From an uncultured Clostridia bacterium (GTDB lineage Bacteria; Bacillota; Clostridia; TANB77; CAG-508), in NCBI GenBank assembly GCA_904381285.1, contig CAJFII010000001.1, forward strand, positions 124,001 to 188,000: a stretch of 64,000 nt of DNA, in the 5' to 3' direction. Position numbers and translations under genes: made by a program. Of this stretch, positions 44,827 through 53,734 are shown one piece after another (within the stretch, counting starts at the first letter, position 1; the number at the start of each line of letters is the position of its first letter). The notes under the pieces were generated by a model that had not been told where the DNA came from, searched no databases, and worked only from the letters and a program-made list of their open reading frames with translations.

Positions 44827-44958
44827 GATATACAAGTAGATTATATATTTATTCTTACTAAAGATTTAGAAATGTATTTAATTCCGAAAAAAATCATAGA
44901 TAATAGAGCTACACTAAATTTATGTGAAAAATATAATAAATACAGGGTAAAATTTTAA
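44827..44958 (+). pseudogene. Second fragment of the intron-endonuclease-like family
   Basis: 43 codons ending TAA, no start codon. VDYIFILTKDLEMYLIPKKI, then NLCEKYNKYRVKF. Same family as 43774-43977 (both have EMYLIPK, TLNLC and KYRVK) but diverged, so it is a separate or older copy. Confidence 0.6.
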
Positions 44959-45000
44959 TATGCTATTATGGTAGCATAATAAAATAAAAATCTAGTTAAA

Positions 45001-45044
45001 AACAGAGCAGGCTGTCTGTTATTGTAGCCTGTTCTGTTTTTGAA
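45001..45044. terminator. Terminator of the orphan gene at 45061 (bidirectional)
   Basis: AACAGAGCAGGCT (45001-45013) pairs with AGCCTGTTCTGTT (45027-45039) with one G-T pair; T-runs on both sides. Confidence 0.85.
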
Positions 45045-45060
45045 TTGTATTGCTGATAGT

Positions 45061-45279
45061 TTAGTGAGCCGCAACCTGATTTCTTACGTATTCGATAGAA
45101 ACCAAATCGGCTCCTAGTGTTCTGAGAAAGGGATCTTCAAACTTGATTATACCAAGCCGAGTCATTTCACTTTCCAGCTCCTGCCAAGATTCCAGAGTAA
45201 ACCGATTCTGAATGTACAGTTTTTCCGAATCCTTTGCAGACAAGGTTCCTTCGCTACCATCTGAGTACACAACTTTCAT
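45061..45279 (-). CDS. Orphan 72-residue protein of higher G+C
   Basis: Begins MKVVYSDGSEGTLSAKDSEK, followed by FTLESWQELESEMTRLG and a C-terminal IEYVRNQVAAH. AAGGAGG lies at ideal distance from the ATG at 45279; the longer frame to 45402 is therefore rejected. Soluble, mixed alpha/beta, not recognised. G+C-rich codons and a private terminator, as in the genes at 186, 29875 and 34760. Confidence 0.65.
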   Translation of the reverse strand: MKVVYSDGSEGTLSAKDSEKLYIQNRFTLESWQELESEMTRLGIIKFEDPFLRTLGADLVSIEYVRNQVAAH

Positions 45280-45301
45280 AGATAAAACCTCCTTGAATTT
45301 T

Positions 45302-45323
45302 CTTGGAGGGCTTACCCTCCAAG
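45302..45323 (-). promoter_or_regulatory. Leader hairpin in front of the orphan gene
   Basis: CTTGGAGGG/CCCTCCAAG perfect 9-bp stem with a 4-nt loop, 22 nt upstream of the start. Its 3' arm contains CCTCC, which could alternatively pair with the ribosome-binding site GGAGG. Confidence 0.6.
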
Positions 45324-45510
45324 TTACTTTGTTAACAGTTGCTTTTTGGGTATGCACTTTATATACATATATTATTTTATTAAATTTACATAATAATGTC
45401 AAGCGAAATAAAAATAGAAATACAAATTATTTACCAAAAATAATAAAAATGCTATAATTAAGATACAATATTATTTAATATAGAAATAAACATATAGAAG
45501 GAAAATAAAT

Positions 45511-46407
45511 ATGATAGAAAAATTAAGTAATTGTACACTTTGTCCACACAAGTGTAATGTAAATAGATTAAAAGGAAATAAAGGCAAATGCGGATGTGAT
45601 AATAAATTAAAAATAGCATTAGCATCATTACATTACTTTGAAGAACCATGTATTAGCGGAAAAAATGGTTCAGGAACAGTATTCTTTACAAATTGTAATT
45701 TTAAATGTATATATTGTCAAAATTATGAGATAAGCCAGTTAGGAAAGGGAAGAGAGATAACAATAGAAGAACTAGCTAATATATTTTTGAAACAGCAAGA
45801 AAAAGGTGCTAATAACATAAACTTAGTAACACCTACATCATATGTGTATCAAATAATTGAGGCAATACAAATTGCAAGAAATAAGGGCCTTAATATACCA
45901 ATTATATATAATACTAATGGATATGAAAATGAAGAGACAATAGAATTGTTAAATGGATATATAGATGTATATTTACCAGATTTGAAATATTATGATAACA
46001 ACTTAGGTAAGAAATATTCTGGTATAGATAATTATTTTTCTATAGCAACAAAAGCTATTTTGAAAATGTATGAGCAAGTAGGAACACCAATATTTGATGA
46101 AAATGGAATTATACAAAAAGGAATGATTATAAGGCACTTGGTGTTGCCAAATCATCTCTTAAATTCAAAACATATTTTACATTGGATAAAAGAAAATATG
46201 CCAAATGATGTGTATATAAGTGTAATGGCACAATATTTTCCAACATATAAGGCACAAGAAGATAAGTTAATAAATAGAAAATTAACAAAAAAAGAATATA
46301 AAGAAATAGAAAATTATTTGTATTTGTTAGATTTAAAAAATGGATATATGCAAGAACTAGGAGAGCATGAGGAAGAATATGTGCCTGATTTTAACTTGAG
46401 TATGTGA
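45511..46407 (+). CDS. Radical SAM protein of the PflA-like (COG1313) family
   Basis: 298 residues. N-terminal CTLCPHKCNVNR...GKCGC extra cysteines and the radical SAM motif CNFKCIYCQN. LVTPTSYVYQI and YLPDLKYYD are typical of the uncharacterised pyruvate-formate-lyase-activase-related family (PflX). Likely an Fe-S protein; substrate unknown. Followed by a strong terminator. Confidence 0.85.
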   Translation: MIEKLSNCTLCPHKCNVNRLKGNKGKCGCDNKLKIALASLHYFEEPCISGKNGSGTVFFTNCNFKCIYCQNYEISQLGKGREITIEELANIFLKQQEKGANNINLVTPTSYVYQIIEAIQIARNKGLNIPIIYNTNGYENEETIELLNGYIDVYLPDLKYYDNNLGKKYSGIDNYFSIATKAILKMYEQVGTPIFDENGIIQKGMIIRHLVLPNHLLNSKHILHWIKENMPNDVYISVMAQYFPTYKAQEDKLINRKLTKKEYKEIENYLYLLDLKNGYMQELGEHEEEYVPDFNLSM

Positions 46408-46421
46408 TAGATATATAAAAT

Positions 46422-46459
46422 CCCCAAATTATTAAACTTTTTTATTTAATAATTTGGGG
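46422..46459. terminator. Bidirectional terminator between the radical SAM gene and tyrS
   Basis: CCCCAAATTATTAAA (46422-46436) with its complement at 46445-46459, perfect 15-bp stem. Confidence 0.9.
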
Positions 46460-46479
46460 TAACTTTATTTATATAAAAA

Positions 46480-47715
46480 TTATAGTTCTAATTTATTAAA
46501 TACTTTTTTACCTTTTTTCAAAATTGCATAACCATCTTTAAAATCATTTTCAGATAAAACATAATTCATGTCATCAATTCTAGCATCGTTTAAGCTAATA
46601 CCACCTTGAGTAATTAATGTTCTTGCTTGACCTTTTGAAGGAGCGATTTTTGTTAATAATATTGCATCTATGATAGAAATATTTGGTGTTTCTATTTTTG
46701 TAGTAGGCATACCTTCCATAGAGCCATTTCCATTAAATAGTGCTTCAGCTGCATCCCTTGCTTTTACTGCTTCAGCTTCACCGTGAATTAGTTTAGTAAT
46801 TTCGAAAGCAGCAATTTTTTTAGCTTCATTTATTTTTTCATCTTTTAAACTAGATAATCTTTTTACTTCATCCATTGGAAGATAAGTAAGCATTCTTAAA
46901 ACATCATATACTTCACTATCTTGTATATTTCTCCAATATTGATAAAACTCATAAGGAGAAGTTTTTTTAGAATCTAACCATAGAGCACCATTCACGGTTT
47001 TTCCCATCTTTTTACCCTCAGCATTAAGAAGTAGAGGACAAGTCAAACAAAAACTACCGTTTTTATGAATTTTACGAATTAAATCAACACCAGCAAGCAT
47101 ATTTGACCATTGGTCATCTCCACCAATTTGAACCTTACAACCTTTTTCCTCAAATAAATGTAAAAAGTCGTAACTTTGCATTAACATATAATTTAATTCA
47201 AAAAATGTTAGTCCTTTTTCCATACGTTGTTTAAAACATTCAGCATCAAGCATTCTATTTACATTAAAATGTATGCCATATGTTCTAATAAAATCCATAT
47301 AATTCAAATCTAATATCCAATCACCATTATTAACAATGATAGCAGCATTATCGCCTTCAAAAGAAATAAATTTACTAACTTGTTTTATAATATTATCTAC
47401 ATTTTTAGAAATAGTTTCTTTAGAAAGCATTTTCCTCATATCTGTTTTACCACTAGGATCACCAATAAAAGCTGTACCACCACCAACTAATATAATAGGG
47501 GTATGACCACATTTTTGAAAATATGACATCATCATAAGAGGAATAAAATGACCAATATGTATACTATCAGCAGTAGGATCAATTCCTAAATATACTTTAG
47601 TTTTTTCATTTTGTACCATTTCTTTAAATTCTTCCTCAAAAGTAATTTGTTTAATTAAATCTCTTTGTTTTAATACATCATAGATAGACATATTTTTAAA
47701 GTTTTCACTTTCCAT
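46480..47715 (-). CDS. tyrS: Tyrosyl-tRNA synthetase
   Basis: Class I synthetase, 411 residues. HIGH motif in IDPTADSIHIGHFIP, DDQWSNMLAGVDLI, KMSKS variant GKKMGKTVNGALWLD, and a C-terminal S4 domain (LLTKIAPSKGQARTLITQGGI). ATG at 47715 after AAGGAGG; an adjacent TTG is in frame. No T-box is visible upstream, only a short terminator hairpin. Confidence 0.95.
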   Translation of the reverse strand: MESENFKNMSIYDVLKQRDLIKQITFEEEFKEMVQNEKTKVYLGIDPTADSIHIGHFIPLMMMSYFQKCGHTPIILVGGGTAFIGDPSGKTDMRKMLSKETISKNVDNIIKQVSKFISFEGDNAAIIVNNGDWILDLNYMDFIRTYGIHFNVNRMLDAECFKQRMEKGLTFFELNYMLMQSYDFLHLFEEKGCKVQIGGDDQWSNMLAGVDLIRKIHKNGSFCLTCPLLLNAEGKKMGKTVNGALWLDSKKTSPYEFYQYWRNIQDSEVYDVLRMLTYLPMDEVKRLSSLKDEKINEAKKIAAFEITKLIHGEAEAVKARDAAEALFNGNGSMEGMPTTKIETPNISIIDAILLTKIAPSKGQARTLITQGGISLNDARIDDMNYVLSENDFKDGYAILKKGKKVFNKLEL

Positions 47716-47736
47716 CAATTTTCCTCCTTAAAATAG

Positions 47737-47761
47737 AAAAAACACGGGTACCGTGTTTTTT
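47737..47761 (-). terminator. Hairpin between the zinc-ribbon gene and tyrS
   Basis: AAAAAACACGG/CCGTGTTTTTT with GTA loop. On the minus strand it follows the YvyF-like gene and precedes tyrS by about 20 nt, so it can act as a terminator or attenuator. Confidence 0.75.
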
Positions 47762-47768
47762 TAATATA

Positions 47769-48032
47769 TTATAAATTAATATTTACATTAGTACCTATAT
47801 TTAATTTACTAGATAATTTAGAAAAATCCTCGTTTTCAAAATATCTATTTAAATTTCTTACAGAAATTCCAGTATCAACTGAAATAGAATTTATTGAATT
47901 AGAATAATTTTCACCTTCTAAATAGTTCTTTAATTTTGACATTTCAAAATTATCTTTTGGTGCACAATTTTCACAAACATTACTTTGTGATATAAAAAAA
48001 CATCCACAACGTTCACATTTTTTAAATTCCAT
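47769..48032 (-). CDS. YvyF-like zinc-ribbon protein
   Basis: 87 residues. The N-terminus has CERCGCFF and CENC, a four-Cys zinc ribbon, followed by a helix-turn-helix-like part (ISVDTGISVRNLNRYFE). This resembles YvyF/TIGR03826, a flagellar-operon-linked protein, but no flagellar genes are here. Start at 48032 is chosen because GGAGG precedes it; the longer frame overlaps the promoter of the rubrerythrin gene. Confidence 0.65.
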   Translation of the reverse strand: MEFKKCERCGCFFISQSNVCENCAPKDNFEMSKLKNYLEGENYSNSINSISVDTGISVRNLNRYFENEDFSKLSSKLNIGTNVNINL

Positions 48033-48131
48033 AATACTTCCTCCAAAATTTAAAATAAAACACAATCTTTTGTTTCTTGACACATATTTTAACACAAAAA
48101 AATGTAAAAAGAAAGTTAAAAATAAAAAATA

Positions 48132-48174
48132 TTGACAAAATTTCATCTTTTGTATTAAAATACAAATATGAAAT
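48132..48174 (+). promoter_or_regulatory. Rubrerythrin promoter with long dyad operator
   Basis: TTGACA at 48132-48137 and TAAAAT at 48156-48161. An inverted repeat ATTTCAT-n-TTTGTATT / AATACAAA-t-ATGAAAT spans 48140-48174 and covers the spacer and -10 region. A redox or peroxide repressor such as a PerR-type protein is plausible. Confidence 0.7.
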
Positions 48175-48201
48175 TTTATAAAAAATAGGAGGTAATATAA
48201 T

Positions 48202-48753
48202 ATGAAAGCTTATGTATGTAAAGTATGTGGATATGTACATTTTGGAGAAGAAGCTCCAGAAAAATGCCCACAATGTGGAGCTGGAAAGGATAAATTTGTT
48301 TTAAAAGAAGAAACAGGAAAAAAAGAATATGCAGATGAACACGTTATAGGTGTTGCACAAGGATTAGACGAAGAAGTTGTTAAAGGATTAAAAGATAACT
48401 TTATGGGAGAATGTACAGAAGTAGGAATGTATCTTGCTATGAGCCGTCAAGCAGATAGAGAAGGATACCCAGAAGTGGCAGAAGCATTTAAAAGATATGC
48501 TTATGAAGAAGCAGAACATGCTGCTAAATTTGCAGAATTACTAGGAGAAGTTGTATATCCAGATACAAAGAAAAATGTAATGTTAAGAGCAGAAGCAGAA
48601 TGTGGAGCTTGCATGGGTAAAAAAGAACTTGCAACAAGAGCAAAAGAACTAGGATATGATGCAATTCATGATACAGTACATGAAATGTGTAAAGATGAAG
48701 CAAGACATGGAAAAGGATTTGAAGGATTATTAAAAAGATATTTTAATGATTAA
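48202..48753 (+). CDS. Reverse rubrerythrin
   Basis: Peroxide-reducing di-iron protein of anaerobes. 183 residues. The rubredoxin domain is N-terminal ([21 protein letters not shown]), the ferritin-like four-helix domain C-terminal ([41 protein letters not shown]). This order is the reverse of classical rubrerythrin. AGGAGG precedes the ATG. Confidence 0.93.
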   Translation: MKAYVCKVCGYVHFGEEAPEKCPQCGAGKDKFVLKEETGKKEYADEHVIGVAQGLDEEVVKGLKDNFMGECTEVGMYLAMSRQADREGYPEVAEAFKRYAYEEAEHAAKFAELLGEVVYPDTKKNVMLRAEAECGACMGKKELATRAKELGYDAIHDTVHEMCKDEARHGKGFEGLLKRYFND

Positions 48754-48773
48754 TCAAATGTAAACAAAAGGTC

Positions 48774-48833
48774 AACAAAAGGGACAGTCCTTAAAGTTCA
48801 AAAATTTGAACTTTAAGGACTGTCCCTTTTGTT
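48774..48833. repeat. TGAACTTTAAGGACTGTCCC palindrome, copy 5 (long form)
   Basis: Perfect 29-bp stem (48774-48802 and 48805-48833) with an AA loop; nearly identical to the copy at 7278-7351. Sits between the rubrerythrin gene and the converging YcgQ-like gene. Confidence 0.9.
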
Positions 48834-48848
48834 CATTTATCACCATTT

Positions 48849-49385
48849 TTAAAATAAAGCACTTGTTGGGATATATGTATCATCAGGAGGATAAACATAT
48901 TCATCAGCAGGTTTATCACATTGTTTCATACTAGTAATTTCTATTATTGGTATATCGCCATGATAATCACCTTTAGTTATTTTACCAGTTATATTTACCC
49001 AAGTATTATCACTAAATTCATTTGCTTTACTATAATTACATAAAAAACCAACTACTAAAGTTTGGTTATCTGAACTGATTACCATATTTCTTGCCAAAAC
49101 AAATTGAGTTTCAGTAAAATCATATACTCTATAAACATAACCAGTAAAATTGATTTTTTGACCTATATATTCATCTAGATTATCATGGACAGCTTTTAGA
49201 ACGTTTGTATAATTATCACTGGAGATATTAGATATTTCAGGGGCTTTAAGACTATCATTAACAGTTTGGTAATTAAATATTTTATATGCAGAAATTCCAG
49301 CAACTATAATTACAATAATAAAAATAAGTACAAAGAATATTTTAAATATTAATTTACGACTAAGTTTTAAGTTACAAACAAACAT
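48849..49385 (-). CDS. Membrane-anchored OB-fold protein (YcgQ/DUF1980 C-domain-like)
   Basis: 178 residues. N-terminal transmembrane helix (IFKIFFVLIFIIVIIVAG), then an extracytoplasmic domain: YIGQKINFTGYVYRV, FVLARNMVISS, NTWVNITGKITKGDYHGDIPIIEI and a closing ADEYVYP. That order and ending match the C-terminal domain of YcgQ-family (TIGR03943) subunits of putative permeases, but the N-terminal membrane part and the partner YcgR are missing here. Confidence 0.65.
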   Translation of the reverse strand: MFVCNLKLSRKLIFKIFFVLIFIIVIIVAGISAYKIFNYQTVNDSLKAPEISNISSDNYTNVLKAVHDNLDEYIGQKINFTGYVYRVYDFTETQFVLARNMVISSDNQTLVVGFLCNYSKANEFSDNTWVNITGKITKGDYHGDIPIIEITSMKQCDKPADEYVYPPDDTYIPTSALF

Positions 49386-49469
49386 TGCATTTCCTCTTTT
49401 CTATAAATTAAACTTATTAGTAAAATGTATGTTAAAATGAGAAAAATATTACTTTCAAAATAAAATTCC

Positions 49470-49498
49470 TTGCGTAAAAACACAAATAGTGATATAGT
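49470..49498 (+). promoter_or_regulatory. secA promoter
   Basis: TTGCGT at 49470-49475, 17-nt spacer, TATAGT at 49493-49498. Confidence 0.6.
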
Positions 49499-49533
49499 AC
49501 TATAGAAATATTAAATTTTAGGAGGCAAGAGTA

Positions 49534-52257
49534 ATGGGGTTATTTAAAACTTATAGTGAAAAAGAAGTAAAAAGAGTAATGCCAATAGTAAATAAAATAA
49601 ATAGTTTAGAAGAAGAAATTTCTAAATTATCAGATGAAGATTTAAGAAACAAAACAATTGAGTTTAAAGAAGAATTGAAAAATGGAAAAACATTAAATGA
49701 TATATTACCAGAAGCTTTTGCAGTTGTAAGAGAAGCTTCAAAAAGAGTATTAGGAATGAGACATTTTGATGTACAATTAATAGGTGGAATCATATTACAT
49801 CAAGGAAGAATTGCTGAAATGAAAACTGGTGAAGGTAAAACCTTAGTTGCAACACTTCCAGTATATTTAAATGCTCTAACAGGTAAAGGCGTACATGTTA
49901 TCACTGTAAATGATTATCTTGCAAAAAGAGATAGTGAATGGATGGGAAAATTATATAAATTTTTAGGATTAAGTGTTGGACTTGTTATTTCTGGAATGAA
50001 TCCAGATGAAAAAAGAAAAGCATATGCAAGTGATGTAACATATGGAACTAATAATGAATTTGGATTTGATTATTTAAGAGATAATATGGTTATTTACAAA
50101 GAACAAATTGTTCAAAGAGAATTACATTATGCCATAGTGGACGAAATTGATAGTATTTTAATTGATGAAGCACGTACACCACTTATTATTTCAGGACGTG
50201 CAAATGAATCATCAGACCTTTATAAAAAAGCAAACGACTTTGTAAAAAGACTAACTCCAAAAGTAATTGTAGAAGAAGATATAAAAGATGAAGAACAATT
50301 AGAAGATAATGAAAAATATGATTATATAGTAGATTTAAAGGCAAAATCTGCATCACTTACTTTAAAAGGAATAAAAAAAGCAGAAGAATTTTTTAGGATT
50401 GATAACTTTAATGATTTAGAGAACTCTAATATTGTTCACCATGTAAACCAAGCATTACGTGCACATGGAGTTATGAAAAGAGATATAGACTACATGGTAA
50501 AAGATGGAGAAGTTTTAATTGTTGACGAATTTACAGGAAGAATTATGTATGGAAGAAGATATAACAATGGATTACATCAAGCAATAGAAGCTAAAGAAGG
50601 CGTAAAAATTGCAGATGAATCTAAAACACTTGCAACAATTACATTCCAAAACTATTTCAGAATGTATGAAAAATTATCAGGTATGACAGGTACTGCAATG
50701 ACTGAGGAAGCAGAATTTAGAGAAATATATAATTTAGATGTTATTTCTATTCCTACTAATAAACCAATGATTAGAAAAGACTTAAATGATGCAATATATA
50801 AAAATGAAAAGGCAAAATATAGAGCAATAGTACAAAGTGTAAAAGAAAGTAACGAAAAAGGTCAACCAGTATTAGTTGGTACTGTTTCAATTGAAAAATC
50901 TGAAAAATTAAGCAAGATTCTAAAACAAGAAGGAATAAAGCATAATGTATTAAATGCAAAATATCATGAAGAAGAAGCTAGAATTATAGCTCAAGCAGGT
51001 AAATTTGGAGCAGTTACAATAGCAACAAACATGGCTGGACGTGGTACAGATATTATGCTTGGAGGTAACAGTGAATATCTTGCAAGAGAAGCTATGAAAA
51101 AGCAGAAGTATACTGAAGAACAAATAGAAGAAGCAGCAGCATTTAATGAAACAGAAGATAAAGATATATTAAATGCAAGAGCAAAATTTAGAGAATTAGT
51201 AGAACAATATGAAAATGAAATTAAAGAAGAAAAACAAAAAGTAATAGCTGCAGGTGGTTTAAAAATTATTGGTACAGAAAGACATGAGTCAAGAAGAATT
51301 GATAACCAGTTACGTGGACGTAGTGGTCGTCAAGGAGATGTTGGTGAATCAAAATTCTATATTGGTTTAGACGATGATTTAATGAAAATATTTGGCGGAG
51401 ATTTAATAACTAATGTATATAATACATTAGGTGCAGATGAGAATATGCCAATAGAATCAAAAATAATATCTAAATCTGTTGAAACAGCTCAAAAAAGAGT
51501 TGAAGGTAAAAACTTTAGTATTCGTAAACATGTATTACAATATGATGATGTTATGAATACACAAAGAGAATTAATTTATAAACAAAGAAGACAAGTATTA
51601 GATGGAGAAAATTTAAAACAAAGTATTATTAATATGATGCATAGTGTTATAGAAGAATTAATAAATATGTATTCATTAGAGGAAGTAGTAAATGTAGAAT
51701 CATTAAAAGAAGAGATAAGACTTACATTCGGACTAGAAGAAATTGAAGTATTAAAAGGAAAATTTGATGAACAAAAATTAAAAGAAGAATTAGAACAAAA
51801 AGTTCTAGAAAAATATGAACAAAAAGAACAAGAAATTGGTGAACAAGATTTAAGAGAACTTGAAAGAGTGGTTATGCTAAAAGTAGTTGACCAAAAATGG
51901 ATGGATCATATTGATGCAATGGATGAATTAAAAGATGGTATAGGTCTTCGTGCGTATGGACAAAAAGATCCAGTTGTTCAATACAGAATAGAAGGAACAG
52001 ACATGTTTGATGAAATGATATATTCAATAAAACATGATGTTGTAAAAATATTACTAAATATTAGCAAACAAAAAGAAATAAGAAGAACAGAAACAGCGAG
52101 AATTACAAATGCATCTTTAGATAATATAAATGATGTAGATGGACAAAAAAGAGCAAATGTAACAGTTGTAAAAAAAGGACCAGATGTAGGAAGAAATGAT
52201 CCATGTCCATGTGGAAGTGGGAAGAAATACAAGAACTGTTGTGGAAAAAACCAGTAA
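49534..52257 (+). CDS. secA: Preprotein translocase ATPase SecA
   Basis: 907 residues. DEAD motor with [14 protein letters not shown] (Walker A), [20 protein letters not shown] (Walker B), [14 protein letters not shown] and [12 protein letters not shown]-terminal zinc-binding SecB/lipid site [13 protein letters not shown]. Drives Sec export at the membrane. AGGAGG before ATG. Confidence 0.97.
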   Translation: MGLFKTYSEKEVKRVMPIVNKINSLEEEISKLSDEDLRNKTIEFKEELKNGKTLNDILPEAFAVVREASKRVLGMRHFDVQLIGGIILHQGRIAEMKTGEGKTLVATLPVYLNALTGKGVHVITVNDYLAKRDSEWMGKLYKFLGLSVGLVISGMNPDEKRKAYASDVTYGTNNEFGFDYLRDNMVIYKEQIVQRELHYAIVDEIDSILIDEARTPLIISGRANESSDLYKKANDFVKRLTPKVIVEEDIKDEEQLEDNEKYDYIVDLKAKSASLTLKGIKKAEEFFRIDNFNDLENSNIVHHVNQALRAHGVMKRDIDYMVKDGEVLIVDEFTGRIMYGRRYNNGLHQAIEAKEGVKIADESKTLATITFQNYFRMYEKLSGMTGTAMTEEAEFREIYNLDVISIPTNKPMIRKDLNDAIYKNEKAKYRAIVQSVKESNEKGQPVLVGTVSIEKSEKLSKILKQEGIKHNVLNAKYHEEEARIIAQAGKFGAVTIATNMAGRGTDIMLGGNSEYLAREAMKKQKYTEEQIEEAAAFNETEDKDILNARAKFRELVEQYENEIKEEKQKVIAAGGLKIIGTERHESRRIDNQLRGRSGRQGDVGESKFYIGLDDDLMKIFGGDLITNVYNTLGADENMPIESKIISKSVETAQKRVEGKNFSIRKHVLQYDDVMNTQRELIYKQRRQVLDGENLKQSIINMMHSVIEELINMYSLEEVVNVESLKEEIRLTFGLEEIEVLKGKFDEQKLKEELEQKVLEKYEQKEQEIGEQDLRELERVVMLKVVDQKWMDHIDAMDELKDGIGLRAYGQKDPVVQYRIEGTDMFDEMIYSIKHDVVKILLNISKQKEIRRTETARITNASLDNINDVDGQKRANVTVVKKGPDVGRNDPCPCGSGKKYKNCCGKNQ

Positions 52258-52288
52258 TATCAATACTTACAACTTCTTGCATTTATAA

Positions 52289-52540
52289 AAATTAGTCCAC
52301 AAAAAAGAAGCAAATCAATTTGAAACAGAAACTAATATAAATGTTTTATATAAAGAACAAATAATATCTATATACACGAACAAGGTTGATTTACAGAAAA
52401 GATTAAATAAACTAATTGGAAAACCACAAAGAGAGTATAAAATAAAAAAGTCTATTAGTGGTAGTGTATGGGAAATACCTTTTAAAGACAAAACTAAAAT
52501 AACAAAATTAATGTTAAAAGCGAATATATTTGAATTATAG
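52289..52540 (+). pseudogene. Start-less conserved-protein remnant after secA
   Basis: Open frame of 83 codons between an in-frame stop (52286-52288) and TAG at 52538-52540, with no ATG, GTG or TTG near its beginning. It encodes a compact domain: ISIYTNKVDLQKRLNKLIGK and SGSVWEIPFKDKTKITKL. The coding look of the frame suggests a former gene whose 5' end was lost. Not recognised. Confidence 0.5.
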
Positions 52541-52558
52541 GAAAGGAGGAAATGATTT

Positions 52559-52762
52559 ATGGCAAGTTGGAAATGTCCAAAATGTGATAATGAAGAATAT
52601 GAAAAAGATCAGTTACAAGCAACTGGTGGTAACTTTTCAAAAGTTTTTAATGTTCAAAATAAGAAGTTTATTACAATAAGTTGTACTAAATGTGGTTATA
52701 CAGAATTATATAAAGAAGAAACATCAGCAGGAATGAATGTCTTAGATTTCTTAATGAATTAA
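52559..52762 (+). CDS. Zinc-ribbon nucleic-acid-binding-like protein (YpzJ/COG3478 type)
   Basis: 67 residues with two CxxC knuckles (WKCPKCDNEEYEKDQLQATG and ISCTKCGYTELYK). The motif GG-F-KVFNVQNKKF is typical of the COG3478 family. GGAGG before ATG; its own terminator follows. Confidence 0.8.
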   Translation: MASWKCPKCDNEEYEKDQLQATGGNFSKVFNVQNKKFITISCTKCGYTELYKEETSAGMNVLDFLMN

Positions 52763-52786
52763 TAAATTCCTTATAATATAAATTTT

Positions 52787-52817
52787 AAAGATCAGTTTTA
52801 TAACTGGTCTTTTTTAC
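52787..52817 (+). terminator. Terminator of the zinc-ribbon gene
   Basis: AAAGATCAGTT (52787-52797) pairs with AACTGGTCTTT (52802-52812), one G-T pair, then T-run. Confidence 0.85.
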
Positions 52818-52972
52818 ACTAAAATAGAAAAATATTAAAAAATTTGCTATAATTAAGGCAAAAAAGTGAAAAATGTTAAGAACAGTTGACAAAGTTCCAA
52901 ACCTAATTGGTGGTATGCAACTGAAATTTACAGTATAATTTAGTTAATAAAATTTGAAAGGAGAAAATAAAA

Positions 52973-53734
52973 ATGACATTTGGGGAAAGATTATTAGCAT
53001 ATAGAAATGCTGTTAATTTAAGCCAAGAAAAATTGGCAGAGAAAGTTGGTGTAACAAGACAAACTGTTTCCAAGTGGGAGACCAATCAAAGTGTACCAGA
53101 TTTTGATAAAATTTTACCATTATGTGAGGCACTAGGTCTTACTACTGAAGAATTAATAACAGGAGAAAAAGAAGAAAAAAATGTAGAGATTGAAGAAATC
53201 AAAAAGGAGAAAGAAAGAGTAAAGAAGGAATATATGCAAAAAAGAAATAAGAAAAAAGCGATTGTGTTAAGTATTAGTATTTTCTTATATTGCATAGCCA
53301 CATTTGCTTTACCTTATATGATAGAAGTGTTGAGATATGAGGATGCTCACGCAGTTATGATTTGGGCTACATTATGTACGATTGCAACTATAATGATTGT
53401 ATATTTCTTTGTTGCTTATCCAAATATGTATAAGGAAGAAAAAGAGAAAAAAGGTATAAAAGACGATATTGAAGAACTAAATGATGAGATAGAAGAAATT
53501 GAAAAACTAGATGATAGTCGCATAAAGATAGAAGCTGTTGGAGCAAAGAGTAAAACAGAAGCATTAGTAATACAAATTGTTGCATCATTATTTTTAACTA
53601 TATATCTTTTAGTTAGTTTCTTAACTGGAGCTTGGCATATTACTTGGATTTTGTGGATTGTATTTATATTTGTTGAACTAATTGTAAAATTAATTTTTAG
53701 TATGAAAGGGGAAAAAGAAAATAATGAAAAATAA
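52973..53734 (+). CDS. XRE-family regulator with membrane domain
   Basis: 253 residues. N-terminal helix-turn-helix (LSQEKLAEKVGVTRQTVSKWETNQSVPDF), acidic coiled linker, two helices near 95-150, another charged coiled coil, and two helices at 190-240. Membrane-linked XRE regulators like this often control an adjacent envelope-stress operon. Overlaps the next gene by 11 bp. GGAG ribosome-binding site. Confidence 0.85.
   Translation: MTFGERLLAYRNAVNLSQEKLAEKVGVTRQTVSKWETNQSVPDFDKILPLCEALGLTTEELITGEKEEKNVEIEEIKKEKERVKKEYMQKRNKKKAIVLSISIFLYCIATFALPYMIEVLRYEDAHAVMIWATLCTIATIMIVYFFVAYPNMYKEEKEKKGIKDDIEELNDEIEEIEKLDDSRIKIEAVGAKSKTEALVIQIVASLFLTIYLLVSFLTGAWHITWILWIVFIFVELIVKLIFSMKGEKENNEK

Noticed and set aside
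45061-45402. Longer frame for the orphan gene from 45402
   Set aside because: The consensus ribosome-binding site fits the ATG at 45279 and the extension covers the leader hairpin.
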